From the NCBI GenBank assembly GCA_045587205.1, contig JAZNBV010000024.1, positions 1 through 40,038 on the forward strand: 40,038 nt of DNA, read 5' to 3'. Shown here piece by piece: positions 25,501-33,116 of this stretch. Position 1 is the stretch's first letter, and every line of letters begins with the position of its first letter. Under the pieces are notes generated by a model. The model worked only from the letters and a program-made list of their open reading frames with translations, was not told the origin of the DNA and did not search any database. Position numbers and translations under genes: made by a program. The stretch is from SIG78 sp045587205. Lineage in GTDB: Bacteria; Verrucomicrobiota; Lentisphaeria; Victivallales; Victivallaceae.

Positions 25501-25552
25501 AAAACAAACGGAAGTGCTGCAAACTTTTGTTAAAGTTTTGCAACACTTCCGT
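25499..25552 (-). terminator. Strong hairpin terminator, mainly for the minus-strand genes
   Basis: A ~19-bp stem with one mismatch and one bulge (arms from 25508 and to 25552) closes a short loop. On the minus strand it is followed by TTGTTTTTT. It lies 17 bp past the end of the small coiled-coil gene and 7 bp past the YgjP-like stop, so it may act both ways. Confidence 0.8.
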
Positions 25553-25568
25553 CTGTCAGCAGGAGAGA

Positions 25569-25733
25569 TCACCGGTTTTCATTCAGCCTTTCGGCAAGAT
25601 GACGCTTCCTTTGAGTATATTCATTTTCGATAAGTCGAAATTCTGACTCCAGGAGTTCAAGCTCCTGTAATATTTCAAGCCGGTTGCGTGTGAGTTCGAG
25701 TTCGTTGGTAATTTCTGTCGTCGGATTTGACAT
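25569..25733 (-). CDS. Small coiled-coil protein overlapping the HTH gene
   Basis: This 54-residue ORF begins with ATG after a perfect GGAGG spaced four bases away and ends just before a strong terminator. The sequence is Glu/Leu/Arg rich (for example ELELTRNRLEILQELELLE, 11-29) with heptad-like spacing, so most of it should be one coiled coil. It overlaps the last ~150 bases of the HTH-type gene in another frame. Its composition looks more protein-like than the overlapping tail of that gene, so here the small frame is probably the real one. Family and function are not recognised; dimerising partner or regulator are guesses. Confidence 0.6.
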   Translation of the reverse strand: MSNPTTEITNELELTRNRLEILQELELLESEFRLIENEYTQRKRHLAERLNENR

Positions 25734-26203
25734 ACTGCCTCCATAAATGTTAGTTGTTTACGTTGCCGGCTCTTGCGTTCGCGGTTGGCAAGCAAACGCG
25801 CGATTTCCGGATTTTCTCTACATTTTCTTTTGACCGCCTGCTGTACTGCCTGGCGGGAAGTTTTGCGTTTGCGGGCTATATCACTTAAAGTTATATCCGG
25901 ATCGTTGATCTTTTCGCTCAACAGCTCAAGGGATAACGCATCCAGCTGCAGCATATAGGTGATGACTTCCAACAGATCATTGCGCGAATATTCCAGTTTT
26001 TCCCCGCTTATCTTGCGCTTACGCGCCTGCAAAAGCTCTTCTGCAAGTTCCCGTGATTCCTGATCCTGCAATGAATCATCAAAACTTGACATACGGTCGG
26101 TCAAAAGCTCCGGATCTGCTGATTTACTGCACCACATCTGCAAATCACATTCCCGGCAAACTTCAGATCCAGCTCCCCGGTAACGCCCATAACAGCTCCT
26201 CAT
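25583..26203 (-). CDS. Cys-cluster and helix-turn-helix protein, unknown family
   Basis: The 206-residue product starts after GGAGG with a Cys-rich segment (Cys4, Cys16, Cys19, Cys25 spaced as C-X11-C-X2-C-X5-C), probably binding zinc. A charged helical middle follows (~45-95), then a helix-turn-helix like sigma region 4 (ITLSDIARKRKTSRQAVQQA, about 105-124) and a basic region. From about residue 155 the sequence turns unnatural and overlaps the 54-residue gene in another frame. In the +1 frame a stop (AAC TAA) occurs just before that small gene's ribosome-binding site, so a one-base indel may have fused two frames. Probably a DNA-binding regulator; an 18-bp palindrome lies before the start. 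Confidence 0.6.
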   Translation of the reverse strand: MRSCYGRYRGAGSEVCRECDLQMWCSKSADPELLTDRMSSFDDSLQDQESRELAEELLQARKRKISGEKLEYSRNDLLEVITYMLQLDALSLELLSEKINDPDITLSDIARKRKTSRQAVQQAVKRKCRENPEIARLLANRERKSRQRKQLTFMEAVCQIRRQKLPTNSNSHATGLKYYRSLNSWSQNFDLSKMNILKGSVILPKG

Positions 26204-26216
26204 AAAAACCTCCAAA

Positions 26217-26234
26217 ATTAAGTAATTACTTAAT
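26217..26234. promoter_or_regulatory. Perfect 18-bp palindrome before the HTH gene, likely operator
   Basis: ATTAAGTAATTACTTAAT reads the same on both strands and ends 13 bp before the HTH gene's ATG, next to its ribosome-binding site. Its place fits autoregulation by the HTH protein. This is inferred from position and symmetry only. Confidence 0.5.
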
Positions 26235-26369
26235 AAAATAGCCTATTTAACCATAAAATCAATCAAAAAGTTTAATTTTATCTTAATTTTTACTGTTTTT
26301 CATTCTCCTTCAAAAGATAACACTATTATTATTGAGATACTTTTTTATCTTTTTGCAATTAAAGTTGAT

Positions 26370-26397
26370 TTGCAAAAAAAAATATAAATGTTATATT
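26370..26397 (+). promoter_or_regulatory. Promoter of the GH20/GH67-like gene
   Basis: TTGCAA (26370-26375), 16 bp and TATATT (26392-26397) lie about 45 bp before the ATG. Confidence 0.6.
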
Positions 26398-26440
26398 TAT
26401 CAAAACTTTGTCAACATTTACCCAATGGAGAGTATTTTTT

Positions 26441-28564
26441 ATGAGCAAAATCGAACGTTTGTATGAGTTCCGCGAACGCATCAATATCGTGCATCATCCG
26501 ATGCGCCGTGACAGTGCAATATCTGCCGGTGCCGGTGAAGTGGAAGTCACCTCCGCCTGGCGGATCGTTTACCCCGCCGATGCCGATGCCCGGATCGTCA
26601 ATGCAGCCAAAGACCTGCAGGAATATCTGGAAGTTTCGATGAATGTTGCGCTGACTGTCGGTACTGATTCTCCTGCCGGCACTCCGGTAATCAAACTTAT
26701 GCTGGACAACACGCTTACCGGCGAACGCACCTACCGTCTTGATGTTAAAGAAAACTGCATCACCATTGCCGGGGCAGATGCCAAAGGTGTCATTTCCGGC
26801 GGTTTTTATGTTGAAGATCTGATGAATCTCAAAGAAGCCCCCGTTCTGGCGATCGGCTCCGAAGAACGCAAGCCCCTGATCGGTCTGCGTATGGTTCACA
26901 GCGGCTGGGGTATTGACCTTTTCCCGAGCGAACACCTCAAGGCAATGGCGCACGCCGGTTTTACTGCCGCAGTGGTATTTATCACCGGCATCGACCGCAC
27001 CAATGTCGGACCGCTGGATGTAAATGATGTTATAGACCGGGCGTGGCTCTACGGTCTGGATGTTATGCTTTACGCATATCTGCCCAGTTACAAACACCCC
27101 GATGAGCCGGATGCAGAAGAGTTTTTTGAAAGCGTTTACACCCGGCTCTTTGACTACTACCCCCGCGCGCTGGGCGTAATGCTGGTGGGCGAATCTGCAG
27201 AATTTCCCAGCCGCGACCCGCGCACTACCGGCAAACGCCGCAAAGAAAGCACTATCGACGGCATACCCGACAGCAAACCCTCGCCCGGCTGGTGGCCCTG
27301 CAGCGACTATCCGGCGTGGCTCCAACGGGTATCCGATGCGGTGCATAAGTCCAAGAAAGATGCCAGAATCGTATTCAACACCTACAACTGGCACTATGTG
27401 GACGAAGCTGAACGCCGCGAATTTCTGAAGAATATACCCAAAGATATTACGGTACAGATCACCTTTGATATCGGCAAAGAAAAGCGTCGCGAAGGCTTTT
27501 ACTGTCCGGTAATGGATTACAGTATTTCGGCCTGTGAACCGGGCGAATATTTCAAAAGTGAATCCGCTATCGCCCACGAAATGGGTCTGCAGATATTGAG
27601 TACCGCCAATACCGCCGGCGCCACCTGGGACTTCGGGACCGTTCCTTATGTACCGGTACCGCAGCAGTGGATCCGCCGTTTCAATTCGCTTGATCAGGCC
27701 CGGCGCGACTGGAATGTGAACAGTTATTACGACAATCACCATTACGGCTGGTGGCCGTCGGTGGTGACAGATCTGGGGCGCTGGGCATTCTGGTCTCCGC
27801 AGCTGGATCTTAATGAAATGCTCAAAAAACTTGCCGTCCGCGACTTCGGCGCCGCCGCGGCAGATAAAGTACTGGAAGTATGGGATCTCTGGAGCGACGC
27901 AATGCAGAACGATTACGTTGCCACCAACGAAGAACAGTATGGTCCGATGCGCGTCGGGCCATCCTACCCGCTGATTTTCCACCCCAATATCACCCGTACT
28001 ATGGCGGGCAAAGAGATCAAATTCCCCACCACTCCGGGGGCACACTTCGGTTCTGGTATCATCAAGACATTGTATCAGCCGTTTGAAGTGGCTCATCAGA
28101 GTCCGGGCGCACTGCGTTATCCGGCGGAACTGCGCTGTCTCCAGCGTCTGCGCGAAAAGTTTGCGCGCGGCGTGGAAGAGCTGGAAAAACTCCGCACCAT
28201 CGTGCCGGAACGCAAACTTGCCAAGCTCGAAGAACAGATCCGTCTGGGCAAATACATTGTCTGCAACGCCGCCACCGCTGCGTGCGTCAAGGAGTGGTAT
28301 ATGCTCAACATCAAACTGCTGGGCTCCTCTGATGTTGCCGAAGCCAACAAGATACTCGATCAGCTCGAAGCGCTGGCACTGAAAGAGATTGCCAATGCCG
28401 AAAGCGCCATCGAACTGGTACAGGCCGATTCGCGTCTGGGTTGGGAGCCTTCGATGGAATATGTCACCGACAAGTGGCACATCGACTGGAAAATCCGTCA
28501 GGTCAGACATATGCTGCAAGGCGATTTCCAGAGTTACCGCGACTTGCTGAATATGCAGCTGTAA
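26441..28564 (+). CDS. Putative cytoplasmic glycoside hydrolase with GH20/GH67-type N-terminal domain
   Basis: The 707-residue product has no signal peptide. Residues ~35-135 resemble the alpha/beta domain that precedes the barrel in beta-hexosaminidases and alpha-glucuronidases (AAKDLQEYLE, then ITIAGADAKGVISGGFYVED). Residues ~150-480 look like a TIM barrel, with RMVHSGWGIDLFPSEHL at the first strand, GVMLVGESAEFPSRD (candidate Glu), VFNTYNWHY and STANTAGATWDFG. The last ~190 residues are helical and charged. The catalytic pair and exact family cannot be fixed by eye. The gene has its own promoter and terminator, so it is monocistronic. A retaining or substrate-assisted hexosaminidase/uronidase is one possibility. 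Confidence 0.65.
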   Translation: MSKIERLYEFRERINIVHHPMRRDSAISAGAGEVEVTSAWRIVYPADADARIVNAAKDLQEYLEVSMNVALTVGTDSPAGTPVIKLMLDNTLTGERTYRLDVKENCITIAGADAKGVISGGFYVEDLMNLKEAPVLAIGSEERKPLIGLRMVHSGWGIDLFPSEHLKAMAHAGFTAAVVFITGIDRTNVGPLDVNDVIDRAWLYGLDVMLYAYLPSYKHPDEPDAEEFFESVYTRLFDYYPRALGVMLVGESAEFPSRDPRTTGKRRKESTIDGIPDSKPSPGWWPCSDYPAWLQRVSDAVHKSKKDARIVFNTYNWHYVDEAERREFLKNIPKDITVQITFDIGKEKRREGFYCPVMDYSISACEPGEYFKSESAIAHEMGLQILSTANTAGATWDFGTVPYVPVPQQWIRRFNSLDQARRDWNVNSYYDNHHYGWWPSVVTDLGRWAFWSPQLDLNEMLKKLAVRDFGAAAADKVLEVWDLWSDAMQNDYVATNEEQYGPMRVGPSYPLIFHPNITRTMAGKEIKFPTTPGAHFGSGIIKTLYQPFEVAHQSPGALRYPAELRCLQRLREKFARGVEELEKLRTIVPERKLAKLEEQIRLGKYIVCNAATAACVKEWYMLNIKLLGSSDVAEANKILDQLEALALKEIANAESAIELVQADSRLGWEPSMEYVTDKWHIDWKIRQVRHMLQGDFQSYRDLLNMQL

Positions 28565-28587
28565 ACTGAAGATTGCACTACCAGGAG

Positions 28588-28626
28588 AGCCGTAACGGTA
28601 CATTCCGGTACTGTTACGGCTTTTTT
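28588..28626 (+). terminator. Rho-independent terminator of the GH20/GH67-like gene
   Basis: A stem AGCCGTAAC/GTTACGGC (28588-28596 with 28613-28620), with a further inner GTAC/GTAC pairing, is followed by six Ts. Confidence 0.92.
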
Positions 28627-28649
28627 ATGCAATAAAATGCCACCCGGAC

Positions 28650-28677
28650 TTGCAAAAATCCCCGTAAACAGTATATT
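28650..28677 (+). promoter_or_regulatory. Promoter of nadA
   Basis: TTGCAA (28650-28655), 16 bp and TATATT (28672-28677) lie 24 bp before the ATG. Confidence 0.65.
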
Positions 28678-28701
28678 TATAGAAAAACAGGGAGCATAGA
28701 T

Positions 28702-29613
28702 ATGACCAATCCGGATACAGTAAAAAAAATAAATGAACTGCGCAAGGTCCGCAATGCCGTGATCCTTGCTCATAATTATGTTACAGGCGAAGTTCAGGAT
28801 ATTGCCGACTTTGTAGGCGATTCGCTGGAGTTGAGCATCAAAGCGGCGGCAACCAAAGCGCCGGTGATCGTCTTTTGCGGTGTGTCATTTATGGCGGAAA
28901 GCGCCAAACTGCTTTCGCCGGAATCCACCGTGCTGCTGCCGGAAGTTTCCGCCGGCTGTCCGATGGCAGATATGGCAAGCGCCGAAGCGGTGCGTGAATT
29001 GCGCAAACAGCACCCCGATGCCGTGTTTGTTGCCTATGTGAATACCACCGCCGCCGTCAAAGCAGAAGTTGATATATGCTGTACCTCTGCCAATGCTGAA
29101 AAGATCGTTTCCTCGATTCCGGCGGATAAAGAGATCGTCTTTCTGCCCGACCAGAATCTGGGCGGCAATGTTATGAAAAATCTCAAGCGCGATATGATAC
29201 TTTTCAACGGCTATTGCCCCACCCATCACCGGATCGATCCGGCGGTGCTGGATGCTATGCGTGCGCAATATCCCAATGCACCGATCGTAGTGCATCCGGA
29301 GTGCCCGGTGGAAGTCACTGCCAGAGCCGATGCGGCTTTGAGTACCGGCGGTATGCTCAAATATGTCAAAGAAAGTCCCGCCAAACAGATTATTATCGGC
29401 ACGGAAGTGGGAATCATCCACCGTCTGCGCAAGGAAAACCCCGATAAAGAGTTCATTGCCCTGACCCCGGCGCCGCGCTGTATGAATATGAAAAAGATCA
29501 CGCTGGAAAGCGTTTTGAAGTCGCTGGAAACAATGACCACTCCCGTGGAACTGCCGCCGTCGCTCATCGAACGCGCCAGATTACCGATCGAACGGATGCT
29601 GGCGGTCAAGTAA
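28702..29613 (+). CDS. nadA: Quinolinate synthase
   Basis: NadA is the [4Fe-4S] enzyme that condenses iminoaspartate with dihydroxyacetone phosphate to quinolinate in de novo NAD synthesis. The 303-residue product is the usual short form with three pseudo-repeated domains. Cluster ligands are Cys86 (SAGCPMAD), Cys172 (NGYCPTHHR) and Cys260 (APRCMNMK). ILAHNY (21-26) and GDSLELS (39-45) bind substrate. GGGAG precedes the ATG. nadB and nadC are not adjacent, and it has its own promoter. Confidence 0.96.
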   Translation: MTNPDTVKKINELRKVRNAVILAHNYVTGEVQDIADFVGDSLELSIKAAATKAPVIVFCGVSFMAESAKLLSPESTVLLPEVSAGCPMADMASAEAVRELRKQHPDAVFVAYVNTTAAVKAEVDICCTSANAEKIVSSIPADKEIVFLPDQNLGGNVMKNLKRDMILFNGYCPTHHRIDPAVLDAMRAQYPNAPIVVHPECPVEVTARADAALSTGGMLKYVKESPAKQIIIGTEVGIIHRLRKENPDKEFIALTPAPRCMNMKKITLESVLKSLETMTTPVELPPSLIERARLPIERMLAVK

Positions 29614-29641
29614 AAAAACATTAATTTTGTCGTTCACCGGC

Positions 29642-29669
29642 TTGACAATGCTTTAATTCTGTGTATATT
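29642..29669 (+). promoter_or_regulatory. Promoter of the second prepilin-like gene
   Basis: TTGACA (29642-29647), 16 bp and TATATT (29664-29669). This is a perfect -35 and the local -10 consensus, about 60 bp before the ATG. Confidence 0.75.
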
Positions 29670-29729
29670 GTAGAATAGAATAAAACAGAAAATAAACTCA
29701 AGCCTGCCCAAAGCAAAGGAGAGGAAAAA

Positions 29730-30341
29730 ATGAAAAAATCTTTTACTCTGATCGAATTATTGGTAGTTATTGCCATCATCGCCATTCTGGCGGGTATGCT
29801 GCTGCCGGCACTTTCCGCCGCCAGAGAAAGCGCCCGCAACACCAGCTGTATCAACCTGTTGAGCCAGATCGGCAAAGCCACATTTATGTACAGCAATAAT
29901 AACGGCGGCGCCATTCCCGGCGGAACAAACTCTGCTGCAACCGGCAATTTGACCTGGCACGACACCGATACTCCGGCGTATCGTCTGATGCGCGGTGGAT
30001 ACCTGACCGGTGAACGCGCCACAATTGATGCTGATGATTGTGAAAAATATTTCAAATGTCCTTCCAATGCCAACGACGGATACACGGTTTCCGGTACCAA
30101 CGGCAATATTTCATACAGATGGTTCGTTGCGTACAGCGATCAGACCAATATGCCACGCCGCGGCGTGGTTGGCAGAGATAACCCCAACCGTGTTATCTGG
30201 AGCGATATTGTCCAGTACGGCAATTCATCTACCGGCAACCATCCTTCGGTATCCAACCTGCTGTTCCTCGGCGGTAATGTCAAAACTTTGGAATATGGCG
30301 GCAACAGCCAGCCCAATGCCGACGACCTGGATGAAAATTAA
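29730..30341 (+). CDS. Prepilin-like protein, H-X9-DG family (variant)
   Basis: The 203-residue product begins MKKS then FTLIELLVVIAIIAILAGM, the type IV pilin / pseudopilin N-terminus with Glu at +5 of the mature form; Ser replaces Gly at -1. A globular region holds a Cys pair (104 and 110). The tail has the H-X9-DG pattern in altered form: His171, nine residues, then Gly181-Gly182. GGAGAGG precedes the ATG. It stands alone between a strong promoter and a strong terminator, unlike the first prepilin-like gene, which sits next to a hydrolase. Likely exported and membrane- or surface-associated. Confidence 0.85.
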   Translation: MKKSFTLIELLVVIAIIAILAGMLLPALSAARESARNTSCINLLSQIGKATFMYSNNNGGAIPGGTNSAATGNLTWHDTDTPAYRLMRGGYLTGERATIDADDCEKYFKCPSNANDGYTVSGTNGNISYRWFVAYSDQTNMPRRGVVGRDNPNRVIWSDIVQYGNSSTGNHPSVSNLLFLGGNVKTLEYGGNSQPNADDLDEN

Positions 30342-30365
30342 TAACTGTTGTTGATGTATTCCAAC

Positions 30366-30400
30366 GGCGCAAGGAAAAATCCTTGCGCTGTTTTTTTTTT
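30366..30400 (+). terminator. Rho-independent terminator of the prepilin-like gene
   Basis: GCGCAAGG (30367-30374) pairs with CCTTGCGC (30381-30388) around a six-base loop, followed by ten Ts at 30391-30400. Confidence 0.95.
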
Positions 30401-30769
30401 GCGCGGAGTTGTGCATTGCGGCGTGGGGGTTCTGCCGCCTGCGCGGCGCGGAATTGTGCGTTGCGGCGTGGGAGTTCTGCCGCTTTCGCGGCGCAAAGTT
30501 ATGTGTGGCGGCAGTGGGAGATTTTGGGAGATTTTGAGAGGCTTTGGGAAATTTTGGGAATCTTTCTTTGCCGCTTTAAAACCGCGTCGCAATATCAAAC
30601 CGTATTGCTTACAGTAAAGGCGGCAATACTTTCTCCCAAACCCTCCCAATACTTCTCAATACATCCCAAGCCGCCATCTACCGTACTGCCCGCGTATGCG
30701 GCGCAGAGTACTGCCGCCATCAACCGTACAGCCCGCGTATGCGGCGCCACCAAAGTGCCATCAACCGGC
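30401..30769. repeat. Nested palindrome built of ~45-bp repeat units, non-coding
   Basis: Left side: three head-to-tail copies of a 45-bp unit start at 30401, 30446 and 30491 (copies 1 and 2 differ at five positions; copy 3 is partial). Right side: copies of a 41-43-bp unit start near 30670, 30713 and 30754, and read in reverse they resemble the left units. Between them are inverted arms 30507-30551 / 30632-30675 (27 of 37 bases paired in the inner part), 30568-30578 / 30615-30626 and 30589-30608, all centred near 30597. The whole can fold into one long hairpin. All frames here give only repetitive peptides, so I see no gene. It reaches the 3' end of the kinase gene. Confidence 0.7.
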
Positions 30770-30773
30770 AGTA

Positions 30774-33080
30774 TCAAAAGCGTATTGCCCCGGCGCCGGC
30801 GACCGGGCGGCATTGCAGAAGTTTTACCGGCAGATTGCGCGGCGAATAGTATTTTTCTTCCAGCACTTTGTAAAGTTCTTCAATGGCATCGGTCTGGGTC
30901 AGCACCATCATACAGCCGCCGAGTCCGGCACCGGCAAGCTGGGCGCCCAGCACACCGGGTACTGAACGCGCCAGATCGGTCATCAGGTCGATTTCCGGCA
31001 GACTGCAGCGGTAACTGCCCGGCTGGCGCCAGAGCTGGGCAGCGGCGATTTTTGCGGCATCATTGCTGCGCAGATCACTGGCAAGCCGGGTCAGTGCTGC
31101 GTCAGAGGTATCCACAGAAAAATCTTCCAGCAGATTACCTGTGGGATCAAAACGGCTTACCCGGTCGCCATCGTGCGATATATTCATCATTTCGCCGGCT
31201 TCAGCAATATTCTGTTTAAGCATATTTACATACCGTGCGGCGCGTTCGCACTCTGCCAGCCCGAACAGCACTACGCCGCGTACCGGGTAGATACCGTCGG
31301 CGGGAGCGTTGTGATTCTGCCAGAAAATATTCAGATTTTCTTCTGGCAGCATTGCCTGGAGCTCTTTGCGCGTGGCGCGTTCGGGCAACTGCATAAGCAG
31401 TGTGTAGAGCCAATCCAGCGGAATATTCAGATTTCTGCAGTTGAAATCGCGCAGATGTGAAACTTTTCCGGCATATTGCGGAAAAAACTTTTTCAGCAGC
31501 AGCAGTCCCGTCCGGTAACAGGCGATCCGGTGGTTGAACTGATCTTTGGCATTGCCGGATTTGCGTGCTTTAATGCCTGAATCACCCACAATAAGGGTGT
31601 ATCCGGCGGGGAAATCGACCATTTCTTCAACTCTGAAATCAAAAAAACCGACTTTTACGATTTTGTTGCATTCGCCCAGTTTCACAGCGGCGTGGTCAGC
31701 CGACCCGCCGCGGGTTCCGACAAACCATTCGCCTTCGCCGCAAAGCGTTACAAGTTTATCCGGCTCCAGATCCAGCCGGTTGGCACCCACCACGGCTTCG
31801 GCGGCGCCAACCACCAGTGTGGAAGATGAACTCAACCCCGCCGCCATCGGCACATTGCCCGATACGATCATATCCATACCGTGCAGTTTTTTATCGTCAA
31901 AGTGCTTTTGGAAGCGCAGAAATACCGCCTTTATATAGTCTGCCCAGTTGACTCCGTACTGTTTGAGCAGACGGGCAAGTTTTTTGCTGCCCACGAGTTT
32001 CTGCCAGTCATCCCACGGCAGGTCGCGCACCAGATCACCGATGGAAAATTCCGCCGGAGCAAATTCGCTGTCCAGATTATGCAGAGTCACGCAGTCATCC
32101 TGCCGGACTCTGGCGGCGATCAATGTTTCATAGCCGATGGTCATTAAATTGCAGTTGCCGCCCTGATGATCGATGTGTCTGCCCATAGCGTTGACTCTGC
32201 CCGGTGAACGGATCACGCTGACGGGGGTATCTGCATTCCAGGCATTTTCCGCAGCGGTCAGCAGTTTTTTCAGTGCCTCACTCTGGCGTGCGGTCAAAGC
32301 TGTATCACCGCCGTAGAAATCCTGCAAAACATTGCATAACGCGCTTTGCGGATTGCTTAAACTGTCCAGCCACTCTTTTACAGGGTGATATTCGCTGGCA
32401 TTTACACAACACTCCGCTGTACCGCGCTGTTTGCGCAGCAGTTCAGCCACCAGCAGAAATTCTTCGGGGTTGTTGAATCCCGGAACCTGCTGAAAATCGC
32501 TCACCGTAAATTGCCACCGGCTGCTGGCGGGATTGACCGCTTCTGCCAGATCGGCAATGGCAAGTTCTTTGGGAGGGTTTTCAAAGTCAAACTTTTCCAG
32601 AGCCAGTTTTATATTCTGCACAGTTCCGAGTGCTATGGAAAGGTTCTGTTTGAGGTTACGGGCTTTATCATCCAACACAAGTTCGGCGATCAGCGGTTTT
32701 TCCGATCGGTAAAAGTTGTAAAAATCTTCCAGGATTCTGCCGGAAATTATCCGGTGTCCCGGCACAACCAGCAGCAGTGTTTCCGGATCGGCAGTTTCCA
32801 GCGATTCCACTGCGCAGCGCAAAGCATCTGCCGCGCCGTGCTGAAAGGGCTGAAAAGCATAAGAGATATTGCCGGAAAAATTTTCCATAGCTTCCAGCAC
32901 CCGGTCGGCACACGCGCCCAGCACCACGGTGTGTTCCGTTATATTGTTCTGAACCAGCGCGTTCAGAGTATGCATTATCACCGGACTGCCGGCAAGCTGC
33001 AGACAGACCTTGTTGGTGTGCGCTGAATTCATCCGCCGGCTCAATCCGGCTGCCAGTATTACGGAATGGATTTTCTGCAT
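30774..33080 (-). CDS. Nucleotidyltransferase-GHMP sugar kinase fusion
   Basis: The 768-residue product joins two enzymes. Residues 1-~215 are a GlmU/MobA-like nucleotidyltransferase (ILAAGLSRRMNS, 8-19; Lys24; QHGAADALR, 80-88), but the Mg2+-binding Asp of the usual GD motif is His here (VVPGHRII, 105-112). Residues ~280-768 are a galactokinase-type GHMP kinase: SPGRVNAMGRHIDHQGG (292-308), VPMAAGLSSSSTLVVGAAEA for ATP, GGSADHAAVK with the likely catalytic Asp, and LAGAGLGGCMMVL. The layout recalls bifunctional FKP-type fucose salvage enzymes, but the kinase looks closest to galactokinase or galacturonokinase. It probably makes a sugar 1-phosphate; whether it also makes the NDP-sugar is doubtful. 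Confidence 0.8.
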   Translation of the reverse strand: MQKIHSVILAAGLSRRMNSAHTNKVCLQLAGSPVIMHTLNALVQNNITEHTVVLGACADRVLEAMENFSGNISYAFQPFQHGAADALRCAVESLETADPETLLLVVPGHRIISGRILEDFYNFYRSEKPLIAELVLDDKARNLKQNLSIALGTVQNIKLALEKFDFENPPKELAIADLAEAVNPASSRWQFTVSDFQQVPGFNNPEEFLLVAELLRKQRGTAECCVNASEYHPVKEWLDSLSNPQSALCNVLQDFYGGDTALTARQSEALKKLLTAAENAWNADTPVSVIRSPGRVNAMGRHIDHQGGNCNLMTIGYETLIAARVRQDDCVTLHNLDSEFAPAEFSIGDLVRDLPWDDWQKLVGSKKLARLLKQYGVNWADYIKAVFLRFQKHFDDKKLHGMDMIVSGNVPMAAGLSSSSTLVVGAAEAVVGANRLDLEPDKLVTLCGEGEWFVGTRGGSADHAAVKLGECNKIVKVGFFDFRVEEMVDFPAGYTLIVGDSGIKARKSGNAKDQFNHRIACYRTGLLLLKKFFPQYAGKVSHLRDFNCRNLNIPLDWLYTLLMQLPERATRKELQAMLPEENLNIFWQNHNAPADGIYPVRGVVLFGLAECERAARYVNMLKQNIAEAGEMMNISHDGDRVSRFDPTGNLLEDFSVDTSDAALTRLASDLRSNDAAKIAAAQLWRQPGSYRCSLPEIDLMTDLARSVPGVLGAQLAGAGLGGCMMVLTQTDAIEELYKVLEEKYYSPRNLPVKLLQCRPVAGAGAIRF

Positions 33081-33090
33081 AGTTCAAACA

Positions 33091-33106
33091 CTCCGGAGTG
33101 CCGGAG
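33091..33106 (-). promoter_or_regulatory. Hairpin holding the kinase gene's Shine-Dalgarno
   Basis: CTCCGG and CCGGAG form a perfect 6-bp stem with a 4-nt loop. On the minus strand the 3' arm contains the only GGAG before the kinase ATG, so folding would hide the ribosome-binding site. It lies between the lipoprotein stop and the kinase start. Confidence 0.45.
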
Positions 33107-33116
33107 AATGGAGTTT

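Noticed and set aside
26411..28603. Long open frame on the minus strand opposite the GH20/GH67-like gene (730 codons)
   Set aside because: Phe/His/Gln-rich composition with no domain; a shadow of the real plus-strand gene, which has a promoter, ribosome-binding site and terminator.
30401..30770. CRISPR array or coding tandem-repeat protein in the repeat block
   Set aside because: Units are contiguous without unique spacers and no cas gene is near; the peptides from each frame are low-complexity and lack a start with a ribosome-binding site.
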